NCBI GenBank assembly: GCA_963810905.1
Contig: CAWEPG010000010.1
Location: forward strand, 15,001-79,000
Direction: 5' to 3'
DNA length: 64,000 nt
From: CAWBAT01 sp963810905
Lineage (GTDB): Bacteria > Acidobacteriota > Terriglobia > Versatilivoradales > Versatilivoraceae
In this document: positions 37,407 through 45,802 of the stretch, in pieces
How the letters are laid out: the number at the start of each line of letters is the position of its first letter
Position numbering within the stretch: the stretch's first letter is position 1
Program-made: the position numbers and the translations under genes
Notes under the pieces: model-generated
What the model saw: the letters and a program-made list of their open reading frames with translations, nothing else
Databases searched by the model: none
Told to the model about the DNA's origin: nothing

Positions 37407-38531
37407 CTAGCGCATGGTGCGCCCCAGGGCAGGAGTGGGCATGCGACCCGGGACTATTGGCCCCCGGTTGATCATGTCCTGTAATTCATCCGAATTACTT
37501 GACCGGCCCAGCGCGGTTTGTAGAGTAATCTGTTTAGTGAAATAGAGATTGGCCAGCGACTGATTAAATGTTTGCATTCCATACTTTTCCTGCCCGGTCT
37601 GCATCGCTGAATAGATTTGATGCACTTTATCTTCGCGAATCAGATTGCGGATCGCGGAATTGGGGATCATAATTTCCATAGCCATCGCACGCCCTGCCCC
37701 GGAAGCCTTTGGCAGGAGCGCTTGGCAGAGAATCCCTTCGAGCACCAAGGAGAGTTGGGCCCGAATTTGCGACTGCTGATGCGCAGGGAAGACATCAATG
37801 ACTCGGTTAATCGTGGAGGCCGCTGAATTGGTATGCAATGTTCCAAATGTCAAGTGTCCCGTCTCCGCGATGCGCAGGGCCGATTCGACGGTTTCGAGAT
37901 CACGCATTTCACCGATCAATACGACGTCCGGATCCTGCCGAAGAGCAGCCCGCAGAGCGCTAGCGAAACCATGAGTATCGGCGTGAACCTCGCGCTGATT
38001 CACCAAACAGTTTTTGTGTCCGTGGAGGTACTCGATCGGGTCTTCTATCGTGATGATGTGTTCGTGCCGGTCCGCATTAATTTTATCCAGCATGGAAGCC
38101 AGTGTCGTCGATTTACCACTTCCCGTCGGCCCAGTCACCAGCACCAAGCCTCTTGGCTTCTCACACAAAGTCTTAATCACGGCCGGAAGATTGAGCGCCT
38201 CAAATGTCTTGATTTCGTACGGAATCGATCGGAAGACCGCACCCACGGCTCCGCGTTGATTAAAAACATTGGCCCGAAACCGAGACAGATTCTTGATCCC
38301 AAAAGAAAAATCGATTTCTAATTGCTCTTCGAAACGATGCTTTTGCGCGTCGGTCAGCACACTGTAAGCCAGCTGTTTCGTGTCAGTAGCTGTCAAAAGC
38401 GGGTACTCGGTGAGCTGCCTGAGATGGCCATCCACACGCACTTGCGGGGGAGTATTGGTCGTAATATGTAGATCTGATCCTCCCATTTCCGTCATTTTCT
38501 TGAGAAGCTCACTGAGAGAAACAAGCGCCAT
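37407..38531 (-). CDS. pilT: Type IV pilus retraction ATPase PilT
   Basis: A hexameric ATPase that powers pilus retraction and twitching. It is 374 aa. After the N-terminal domain (GGSDLHITTNTPPQVRVDG) comes Walker A GPTGSGKS at 134-141, the Asp box ITIEDPIEYLH, Walker B DPDVVLIGEMRD, the His box HLTFGTLHTNSA and the retraction motif LVLEGILCQALLP (AIRNLIRE-type in the C-terminal domain). AAGGAAGGT lies about 7 nt before the ATG. It sits between pilB (52 nt) and pilC (88 nt). Confidence 0.96.
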   Translation of the reverse strand: MALVSLSELLKKMTEMGGSDLHITTNTPPQVRVDGHLRQLTEYPLLTATDTKQLAYSVLTDAQKHRFEEQLEIDFSFGIKNLSRFRANVFNQRGAVGAVFRSIPYEIKTFEALNLPAVIKTLCEKPRGLVLVTGPTGSGKSTTLASMLDKINADRHEHIITIEDPIEYLHGHKNCLVNQREVHADTHGFASALRAALRQDPDVVLIGEMRDLETVESALRIAETGHLTFGTLHTNSAASTINRVIDVFPAHQQSQIRAQLSLVLEGILCQALLPKASGAGRAMAMEIMIPNSAIRNLIREDKVHQIYSAMQTGQEKYGMQTFNQSLANLYFTKQITLQTALGRSSNSDELQDMINRGPIVPGRMPTPALGRTMR

Positions 38532-38583
38532 CGTATACCTTCCTTCTCCTTCAAAGTGATGGTGGGCCTACCCTTGGGTTGGT

Positions 38584-40320
38584 CTACTTCACCGTCTCGC
38601 GTAAAACTTCTTCCATGGTGGTGACCCCATCACGCAGTTTCTGTAAACCACTTCCGCGAAGCGTAATCATTCCATTCTCGACTGCTTTCTTCTTGAGCTC
38701 GATCCCTGAGGCTCCAATGAGGATCAGTTCACGCAGATCATCATTGATTTCCATCACCTCATAGAGGCCGACCCGCCCCTTATAGCCAGTCCCGTTGCAA
38801 GTCTGGCATCCCTTCCCCCGATAAGTGATGAGTTTCTTGGCTTCGGCCGGGGAGAAACCAGCATCTACCAATGCCTGAGGAGGGGTCGCCATTTCCTCTT
38901 TGCAATCTTTACAAACACGGCGAATTAACCGCTGCGCACAGATTAGATGCACGGAGGTAGCCACCAAAAACGGTTCAATTCCCATGTTCATCAATCGGCT
39001 AATCGTCGACGGAGCATCATTGGTGTGTAACGTACTCAACACAAGATGTCCGGTCAATGCTGCCTTAACAGCAATTTCTGCCGTCTCGAAGTCGCGGATC
39101 TCTCCCACGAGGATGATATTGGGATCTTGTCGGAGAAAGGAACGCAATGCCGCTGCGAAGTTCAGACCAATCTGCTCTTTCATCTGAACCTGGTTGATTC
39201 CGGCCAAGTTGAATTCCACTGGATCCTCAGCAGTCATGATGTTGGTATCTATCTTGTTGAGGCGGGCGATGGATGAATAGAGCGTATTGGTTTTTCCGCT
39301 TCCCGTTGGGCCCGTGACCAGCACCATGCCATAGGGCTTGAGGATCGCCGCTTCGAATCGCTTTAACGGGTCGGGTTCGAAACCCAGGCGGGTCATGTCC
39401 AACATGAGGTTGTCTTTATCCAAAAGTCGTAGGACCACTTTTTCCCCGTAAAGAGTCGGAAGAACGGAGACACGAAAATCAAGGTCTTTGGCTTTCCCCT
39501 CGTTTTTCATCTTGATTTTTATTCGACCGTCCTGCGGAAGTCGCTTCTCCGAAATGTCCAACTTCGCCATGATCTTGAGTCGCGAAGTAATCGCATCTTT
39601 GAGTTTCAGCGGCGGATTCATAACGGCATTCAGAACCCCGTCAATTCGGAAGCGAACGCGAAACTCTTTTTCATAGGGTTCGAGATGGATGTCACTGGCA
39701 CCGCGCTTGACTGCATTGGAAAGAACTAGATTAACCAATTTGACGATCGGCGCTTCCTCGGCAGCCTGCTCCAACCCTTCCAGATCGATGGCCTCTTCTT
39801 CCGATGCCACTTCCAAAGATGTGTCGTCCCCATCGACCGATTTCGGATCGACGATCGCGATGTCTTCCATCACTTTCTTCAGTTCGATGGAATGAGTGGT
39901 CCCATAATATTTATCAATGGATTCCCGGATCGCCGTTTCAGAGGCCACGACAGGTTCAATATTGAACCCTGTCATGAACTTGATATCGTCCATGGCAAAA
40001 ACGTTGGTGGGATCAATCATCGCAATCGTCAGCGTCGATCCCACGCGGCTAAGCGGCATGATCTGATACTTTTGAGCTGTTTCCACTGGGATCAGCTTGA
40101 CCACTCCCGGTTCGACATCGAAAAAAGATAAATTGATGGAAGGAACACCATACTGACGTGACAGAATGGCTGTAATCTCGTCATCGGTCACAAATCCGAG
40201 CTTAATCAGACAATGGCCCAGTCGACCGCCATGGACACGTTGGTACTCCAGCGCTTCCTTAAGCTGTTGCTGGGTAATTAGATTTTCTTTGACCAGCAAA
40301 TCCCCGATTTTTGAGGACAT
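38584..40320 (-). CDS. pilB: Type IV pilus extension ATPase PilB
   Basis: The GspE-family ATPase that drives pilus extension. It is 578 aa. The N-terminal MshE/T2SSE-N domain (residues 1-150, GRLGHCLIKLGFVTDDEI) precedes the motor with Walker A GPTGSGKTNTLY (about residue 337), EDPVEFNLAGINQVQ, Walker B DPNIILVGEIRD and LVLSTLHTNDA. A tetra-cysteine zinc motif (VCKDC...CQTCNGTGY) is typical of PilB. GGAG precedes the ATG by 8 nt. It is the first gene of pilBTCSR; major pilins are not in the window. Confidence 0.96.
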   Translation of the reverse strand: MSSKIGDLLVKENLITQQQLKEALEYQRVHGGRLGHCLIKLGFVTDDEITAILSRQYGVPSINLSFFDVEPGVVKLIPVETAQKYQIMPLSRVGSTLTIAMIDPTNVFAMDDIKFMTGFNIEPVVASETAIRESIDKYYGTTHSIELKKVMEDIAIVDPKSVDGDDTSLEVASEEEAIDLEGLEQAAEEAPIVKLVNLVLSNAVKRGASDIHLEPYEKEFRVRFRIDGVLNAVMNPPLKLKDAITSRLKIMAKLDISEKRLPQDGRIKIKMKNEGKAKDLDFRVSVLPTLYGEKVVLRLLDKDNLMLDMTRLGFEPDPLKRFEAAILKPYGMVLVTGPTGSGKTNTLYSSIARLNKIDTNIMTAEDPVEFNLAGINQVQMKEQIGLNFAAALRSFLRQDPNIILVGEIRDFETAEIAVKAALTGHLVLSTLHTNDAPSTISRLMNMGIEPFLVATSVHLICAQRLIRRVCKDCKEEMATPPQALVDAGFSPAEAKKLITYRGKGCQTCNGTGYKGRVGLYEVMEINDDLRELILIGASGIELKKKAVENGMITLRGSGLQKLRDGVTTMEEVLRETVK

Positions 40321-40405
40321 TCAGTTATCTCCATGACAAATTCTCGGCAAATCGCCGGATTTCCTTATTGAATTTTGGGGAAAGTTGACAAAAATTGTTA
40401 GAGAT

Positions 40406-40434
40406 ATGCTATTCCATGCATTATTTTATGTCAA
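40406..40434 (-). promoter_or_regulatory. Predicted promoter of the pilBTCSR operon
   Basis: On the minus strand TTGACA (40434-40429) is followed after 17 nt by TAGCAT (40411-40406), about 85 nt before the pilB ATG. The perfect -35 suggests housekeeping transcription rather than sigma-54 control. The remaining divergent gap to ntrY (40321-40603) holds a plus-strand TATACAAT near 40550 but no clear partner -35. Confidence 0.5.
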
Positions 40435-40603
40435 GAAATCGGCACACTACCGTTCCTTCAGGTTGAATGCTATATCGGACAGCAAGATGCAATGCCTTAG
40501 TAGAGTCTGAATCAATATGAATTAATGGGTGATTTCGTGGGGTGGATTCTATACAATTAAACGCTTAGAATAATGTCGTCAGCACGTTCAGATATATTGG
40601 CCT

Positions 40604-42898
40604 ATGCAGTCTGAGCAGTCCAAAAGACAGAAAACCGTCATCATCCTTTCCGCCGCTGTTCTTCTCCTTTTAATATTTGCTGTCCTGCAGCAGGCGATCA
40701 ACCTCACCCCTTACTTCGACGTACCTGACCATCAGACTGCCCTTCTCCTCTGGGCTTTGATGTCCCTAAACGTTGTCTTGCTGACGGTCTGCATCCTCAT
40801 CCTCTTGCGGCATTTGCTCAAGTTGTATTACGAGCGCAAGAGTCAGCAGCTTGGTTCGAAATTTAGGACCAAACTGGTATTTGCATTCCTAGGGCTCTCT
40901 TTTATTCCAGTTATTTTCATGTCCTTTTTTGCGTATTTCCTGCTAAACCGGAATCTTGATAAATGGTTCAGTACCCCGATTGATCAGGTTGTGAATAATG
41001 TGGATCTGATCGTGCGTGAGATGAACCAGGACGCCAGTAATTATTCGGCTCGTATTGCTGCATTCCTTGCCAATCACAGCGTTGTCAACCGTCTGATTTC
41101 TAGTCCTAACGCGGAGAGTCTGCGGGACTTCGACGATCTCACATCCAAGCTAGGTATATCGGTCCTCCTGACTTTTGATAAGTCAGGGAATCCGATTTTC
41201 TTATATCAGGGCAATTCCCTTCTGGACCCACAAACGCGGGAGTTCAAAAAGTGGCTCGAGCGATTGAGGGCTGTTGGATGGGTACAATCGAATGGGCAAC
41301 TAACCGACTCCTTCTTCCGAACGCCCGTCAACCCTAGCGGTGCGAAATCCCCGATCATTTCGACATTGGATGATGATGGGAAGGAAATCTTTTTAGCAGG
41401 TTCAAAAATTCCCCTGACCCAATCAAACGCCTCAGGCGGTTTGATTGTTGGATTCAAAATCAAGGGGACTCTGCTAAATCTGGCAGGGCAGATTGCTAAG
41501 TCGAGCACGGAATACCGGAACCGCTCGAAAGAGCGAAAACTGGTCCGGTATAATTTCATGCTTTGGCTAGGTCTGATCACTCTCCTGGTCCTTTTTGCCG
41601 CAGTTTGGATTGGACTCTATTTATCGAAGAAAATTGCGATACCCATTCGAGCATTGGCAGAAGCGGCAAAAGAGATTTCCACCGGTAATCTACTTTTCCG
41701 CGTGAATTGTCCCGCCGAAGACGAGCTTGGAATTTTGGTGAATTCTTTCAATCAGATGACGGCGCAACTGCATGAAGGTTCTCAAAAATTGGAACAATCT
41801 TACCAGGACCTCGAAGCCATCAACCGTGCCTTGGTAGAAAAGCGGCGGTATACCGAAGCGGTCCTGGAAAATATCCCGACCGGGGTGATCTCTATTTCAC
41901 CCGAATTTCGAATCAGTAAGATGAATAAGGCAGCGTTGACGATGATAGGATGCGACCCGACCGTCGTGTCCAGTTTAGTTCAAGATATTTTTCAAGGAAA
42001 AGACTATCCCGAAATACTTACTCTGCTGGAAAAAGCTGGTCGGGTTGGCTTGGCGGCTCGCGATCTGCGCATTCACCGACCCGGCCGCACTCTCTATTGT
42101 GCCGTCACCATCAGTTCGCTACTGGAGGATGATGAACTCTCCCAGGGTTATGTCATGGTGTTGGAAGATTTGACGGAAGTCTTGAAAGGACAGAAAGCCA
42201 ATGCTTGGCGGGAAGTCGCTCGACGGATGGCTCATGAAATCAAGAATCCATTGACTCCCATTCAATTGTCCGCCGATCGGCTACTGAAGAATTATGCAAA
42301 GTCCAAGACGGATTTGCTTTTTCCTCGAAGAGGTACGGACGGATTTGATGCGGTGTTGCAAGAATGCGTTCAGACGATCACGCAGGAAGTTTCGACATTG
42401 AAATCGATGGTGGACGAGTTTTCCCGATTTGCCCGCCTGCCGAATACCAACATGGTTTCTGCTAATTTAAATCAGCTGATCGAAAATGCGCTTTCTTCTT
42501 ACAATGGCCGGTTTGAAGGCATCCATCTGATCAAAGAATTGGGGACTGATTTGCCTGATATTCATGTCGATCCAGAGCAATTGAGACGCGTCTTTGTAAA
42601 TCTTTTTGACAATGCAATCGAAGCTATGGAGGATGCAACACAAAAGGAGCTCACGGTCCTAAGCTGTTTTTTGAGTAAGAATGAAACCATTCAGATAATC
42701 ATTAGAGATTCAGGCCACGGAATTACCCCTGCCGATAAAGACAAATTATTCCTCCCCTATTTCTCAACGCGAAAACGAGGGACCGGCCTGGGATTAGCCA
42801 TTGTGAGCCGAATCATTGCGGACCACAAAGGCTATATTCATGTTGAAGATAATTACCCATGTGGAGCCAGTTTTGTTCTGGAGCTCCCCACCCGATGA
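40604..42898 (+). CDS. ntrY: NtrY-family sensor histidine kinase
   Basis: A 764-aa membrane kinase. The N-terminus has two hydrophobic helices near residues 12-30 and 45-68, another at about 90-110, an extracytoplasmic region (~110-310), and a helix at about 325-345. HAMP follows (ISTGNLLFRVN), then PAS, HisKA with His about residue 543 (RRMAHEIKNPLTPIQLS, the NtrY hallmark), and HATPase (NLFDNAIEAM, KRGTGLGLAI). It pairs with ntrX 45 nt downstream. NtrYX responds to nitrogen status or redox/envelope signals in other bacteria; the signal here is unknown. No clear ribosome site. Confidence 0.9.
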   Translation: MQSEQSKRQKTVIILSAAVLLLLIFAVLQQAINLTPYFDVPDHQTALLLWALMSLNVVLLTVCILILLRHLLKLYYERKSQQLGSKFRTKLVFAFLGLSFIPVIFMSFFAYFLLNRNLDKWFSTPIDQVVNNVDLIVREMNQDASNYSARIAAFLANHSVVNRLISSPNAESLRDFDDLTSKLGISVLLTFDKSGNPIFLYQGNSLLDPQTREFKKWLERLRAVGWVQSNGQLTDSFFRTPVNPSGAKSPIISTLDDDGKEIFLAGSKIPLTQSNASGGLIVGFKIKGTLLNLAGQIAKSSTEYRNRSKERKLVRYNFMLWLGLITLLVLFAAVWIGLYLSKKIAIPIRALAEAAKEISTGNLLFRVNCPAEDELGILVNSFNQMTAQLHEGSQKLEQSYQDLEAINRALVEKRRYTEAVLENIPTGVISISPEFRISKMNKAALTMIGCDPTVVSSLVQDIFQGKDYPEILTLLEKAGRVGLAARDLRIHRPGRTLYCAVTISSLLEDDELSQGYVMVLEDLTEVLKGQKANAWREVARRMAHEIKNPLTPIQLSADRLLKNYAKSKTDLLFPRRGTDGFDAVLQECVQTITQEVSTLKSMVDEFSRFARLPNTNMVSANLNQLIENALSSYNGRFEGIHLIKELGTDLPDIHVDPEQLRRVFVNLFDNAIEAMEDATQKELTVLSCFLSKNETIQIIIRDSGHGITPADKDKLFLPYFSTRKRGTGLGLAIVSRIIADHKGYIHVEDNYPCGASFVLELPTR

Positions 42899-42943
42899 AC
42901 CCAACAGGATGACAAGACAACTAGTTTCATGAGGCCTTGACAC

Positions 42944-44305
42944 GTGGCACGCAACACCATTCTCATTGTTGATGACGAAATCGGCATCCGAAAATCCTTG
43001 GGTGCGGTACTCAAAGAGGAAGGATACAAGGTTGAAGCGGTTGAGAGCGGAGAGGCCTGTGTCTCTCTGTTGGAGAATAAGTCGTTTGAACTGATTTTGC
43101 TCGATGTTTGGCTCCCTTTGATGGATGGGCTGGAAACCCTCGCTGTTCTGAATAAAATGAGTTGCACCGCTGCTGTCGTGATGATTTCAGGGCATGGAAC
43201 GATTGAAACGGCCGTCAAAGCCACCCGCCTTGGAGCCTTTGATTTCATTGAGAAACCCTTGTCGATCGAAAAGACGCTCTTGGTCATCAAGAATGCGCTC
43301 GAACATAAACACCTCCTCGAAGAGAACAAGACGCTCAAAACGGAATTGGGAAACCGATATCGAATCGTCGGAAACAGTGTCTCGATGAAAGCCTTGCGCC
43401 AACAGCTTCTGATCGCGGCCCCAACCAATGGGCGTGTTTTAGTTTACGGAGAGAGTGGAACCGGAAAAGAATTAGTCGCTCATGCTTTGCATCATCAAGG
43501 CCTGCGAAATGCGGCGCCTTTCATCGAAGTCAACTGCGCAGCCATCCCAGACGAACTCATCGAAAGCGAATTGTTCGGCCACACCAAAGGAGCCTTCACC
43601 GGAGCCACGCAGCAAAAGATCGGAAAATTTGAAAAGGCCGACGGTGGAACACTCTTTCTGGATGAAGTCGGTGACATGAGTCTAAAGACTCAAGCCAAGG
43701 TTCTCCGCGCGTTGGAGGAGCAGCGTTTCGAACCCGTGGGATCTTCTGCCCCGGTCTCAGTCGATGTGCGAATCATCGCCGCCACAAACAAAAATTTAGA
43801 TGAAGAAATGGAAAAAGGCAATTTTCGCCAAGACCTGTTCTATCGGCTGAATGTCATTCCTTTTTACGTTCCTCCCCTGCGTGAACGCATTGAAGACATT
43901 CCCGTTTTGACAGAGTATTTCATTCAGGAATTTTCAAACCTCTACGGGCGCAAACCCAAACAGATATCGAACGAGGCGATGGAATTTTTAAAGTCGTACT
44001 TTTGGCCAGGAAACGTGCGCGAGCTCAAGAATTTGGTGGAACGGATGGTCATCATGACTCACGGAAACCGTTTGGAAACCCGTCACTTGCCCTCGGTCGT
44101 ATTGAAAGGGCCTTCCGTGGCGGACGACCCATCAGATGCGAAGAGTCTGTCTGAAGCGCGACAAGCATTCGATCGGGAATATATCCTGAAGAAGCTAGAA
44201 GAGAATCAGGGGAACATCACACATACCGCAGACGCCCTAGGCATCGAACGAAGTCACCTTTACCGAAAACTAAAACTCCTGAAAGTCAATACGGAGCGAA
44301 CTTGA
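42944..44305 (+). CDS. ntrX: NtrX-family sigma-54 response regulator
   Basis: A 453-aa NtrC-family regulator. Receiver domain with Asp54 (ILLDVWLPLMDG); AAA+ domain with GESGTGKE, GAFTGA and FLDEVGDMS; C-terminal Fis-type helix-turn-helix (GNITHTADALGIERSHLYRKLK). The start is GTG at 42944, with GAGG about 10 nt upstream. FIEKPLSIEKTLLVI is typical of NtrX receivers. It forms a two-gene operon with ntrY. The 102-bp gap to the convergent mrfB shows nothing notable. Confidence 0.92.
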   Translation: MARNTILIVDDEIGIRKSLGAVLKEEGYKVEAVESGEACVSLLENKSFELILLDVWLPLMDGLETLAVLNKMSCTAAVVMISGHGTIETAVKATRLGAFDFIEKPLSIEKTLLVIKNALEHKHLLEENKTLKTELGNRYRIVGNSVSMKALRQQLLIAAPTNGRVLVYGESGTGKELVAHALHHQGLRNAAPFIEVNCAAIPDELIESELFGHTKGAFTGATQQKIGKFEKADGGTLFLDEVGDMSLKTQAKVLRALEEQRFEPVGSSAPVSVDVRIIAATNKNLDEEMEKGNFRQDLFYRLNVIPFYVPPLRERIEDIPVLTEYFIQEFSNLYGRKPKQISNEAMEFLKSYFWPGNVRELKNLVERMVIMTHGNRLETRHLPSVVLKGPSVADDPSDAKSLSEARQAFDREYILKKLEENQGNITHTADALGIERSHLYRKLKLLKVNTERT

Positions 44306-44407
44306 GGGCGGGCGCTTCGCGAAAAGAGCCGATGCGACCATCTTGTCCCTTCCACCTATTTAACTCACGAAAGCCTAAGCACGGAACACCATTGCTCGAC
44401 CGGATGA

Positions 44408-45796
44408 TCAACGCGAGAGGCCTGAGAATGCGAATTGAGTCATTCTTTGCGCCTTCTGAATCTTTCTTAGAAGACGGGTCCGACGGCACATCCAGCGAAC
44501 TCGAGAGGTCTCTCGACTGACCTGCCGGAGGGCTTGTTCTGTCAATTCCAGAGCTTTGGCCAGGTTCTTCTCGCGATGCTCATAGTGAACGGAAAGACTT
44601 TCGTAGGCCTCTTCGTGAAATGAGGCAGATTCTTCGATCAGGCTGTTCCATAATTCGACCGCTTGCGAAAAAAGCCTTCGGGATCGGTACGACGTGGCAA
44701 GGCTTTTCATTGCGGCCAGTCGCAGATCCCCCTGGAGTGGGAAACTCAGCGCAGTTTGATTCCAGTCCATGGCCGCTTCTCGCTCTCCCAACTGGCTAAA
44801 GTAGCTTCCAACGCTGAAAAGTTCTTCAGGGAAGAGAGCGGTTTTTTTCTTCCCATGCAGAATTTCACTCACCTTCATAGTCAGCCTGGCTAGTGTAACG
44901 ATATCGCGGAAGTTATGTTTCAGAATCTTCCGTATTCCAGCAGGATTGCCTGAACGCGTGTAATTGAAATAAATTTGAGGGATGAGATTTCCGGCAACAT
45001 CTTCTGGTCGCTCATCCCCGAGGATTTCTTTTTCAAGATTCCCCAAACGGCAATCTCCTAAGCGCAGTTTCCAGATTCTTCGGGCTGGGAAAAGCAAGTC
45101 CACATGGAACACGGAAGTCAGCGGCCAGGCTCTCTGGGTCAAGGTAAATCGGGATTTCAGCAAGGGAATATCAAATGATTTACCATTGAAGGTAATCAAC
45201 ACGCGAGCCCGCCTCAAACGTTCCTCAAGAGCCTGCAACAGAGCAGGCTCTTCATGAAAATCACGCATGAAAAACTGCTCCACAGTGAACAGGGACCCAT
45301 CCCAAGACCCGATTCCAATCAGGAAGGCATAGGTTCCGGTCCCGCCGGAAAGTCCCGTTGTCTCCGTATCCAGAAAAACAACCTGACCTAATTCTGAGAC
45401 TGCCTGTCCGCCTCGGAGCAATGAGACTAAACCAGAAATTTTGGAAATTAAGTTTTTGTTACTGGCCTTCAAATCGTGACACGATCGGACACTTTGCTCT
45501 AGTCGATAAACGTAGGATCCGGATTCGTTCGATAGACTCCGCCCACCGAGAATCCTTGCACTCCGCTCCCAATCCGGGAGCAATTCACCCACATTCCTCG
45601 TCGTTTCCGGTTGTTTCTTAGATCGCTTGGCGAGCGCCTTGCGAAGAAGTTCCTGGGGATCCGTTGGAGCATGGCTCGAGATCCATTCCAGTTCTGTCCC
45701 CACCAAGGACTGCAATCGTTCGACAGAGGAGTTCAATCGTGTCTCGTTCTTCTTCTTTAAGTCTTCTTCTTGACGCAGTTTTTCCAGGAAGCTCAT
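44408..45796 (-). CDS. mrfB: MrfB/YprB-like 3'-5' exonuclease with TPR tail
   Basis: A 462-aa protein. The middle (about 138-330) is a DEDD-type ribonuclease-H-like nuclease: Asp143/Glu145 in FLDTETTGLSGGTG, TFNGKSFDIPLLK, and a last Asp in HNFRDIVTLARL. The C-terminal ~120 residues are TPR-like helices. This layout and the position next to the YprA helicase match B. subtilis YprB, renamed MrfB, the nuclease partner of MrfA in UvrA-independent repair of mitomycin lesions. It begins 6 nt after mrfA ends, so they are cotranslated. Function is inferred by homology and context. Confidence 0.85.
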   Translation of the reverse strand: MSFLEKLRQEEDLKKKNETRLNSSVERLQSLVGTELEWISSHAPTDPQELLRKALAKRSKKQPETTRNVGELLPDWERSARILGGRSLSNESGSYVYRLEQSVRSCHDLKASNKNLISKISGLVSLLRGGQAVSELGQVVFLDTETTGLSGGTGTYAFLIGIGSWDGSLFTVEQFFMRDFHEEPALLQALEERLRRARVLITFNGKSFDIPLLKSRFTLTQRAWPLTSVFHVDLLFPARRIWKLRLGDCRLGNLEKEILGDERPEDVAGNLIPQIYFNYTRSGNPAGIRKILKHNFRDIVTLARLTMKVSEILHGKKKTALFPEELFSVGSYFSQLGEREAAMDWNQTALSFPLQGDLRLAAMKSLATSYRSRRLFSQAVELWNSLIEESASFHEEAYESLSVHYEHREKNLAKALELTEQALRQVSRETSRVRWMCRRTRLLRKIQKAQRMTQFAFSGLSR

Positions 45797-45802
45797 AGAG
45801 AA

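Noticed and set aside
44302..44520. 72-aa ORF overlapping mrfB antisense
   Set aside because: A shadow of mrfB; no ribosome site or motif.
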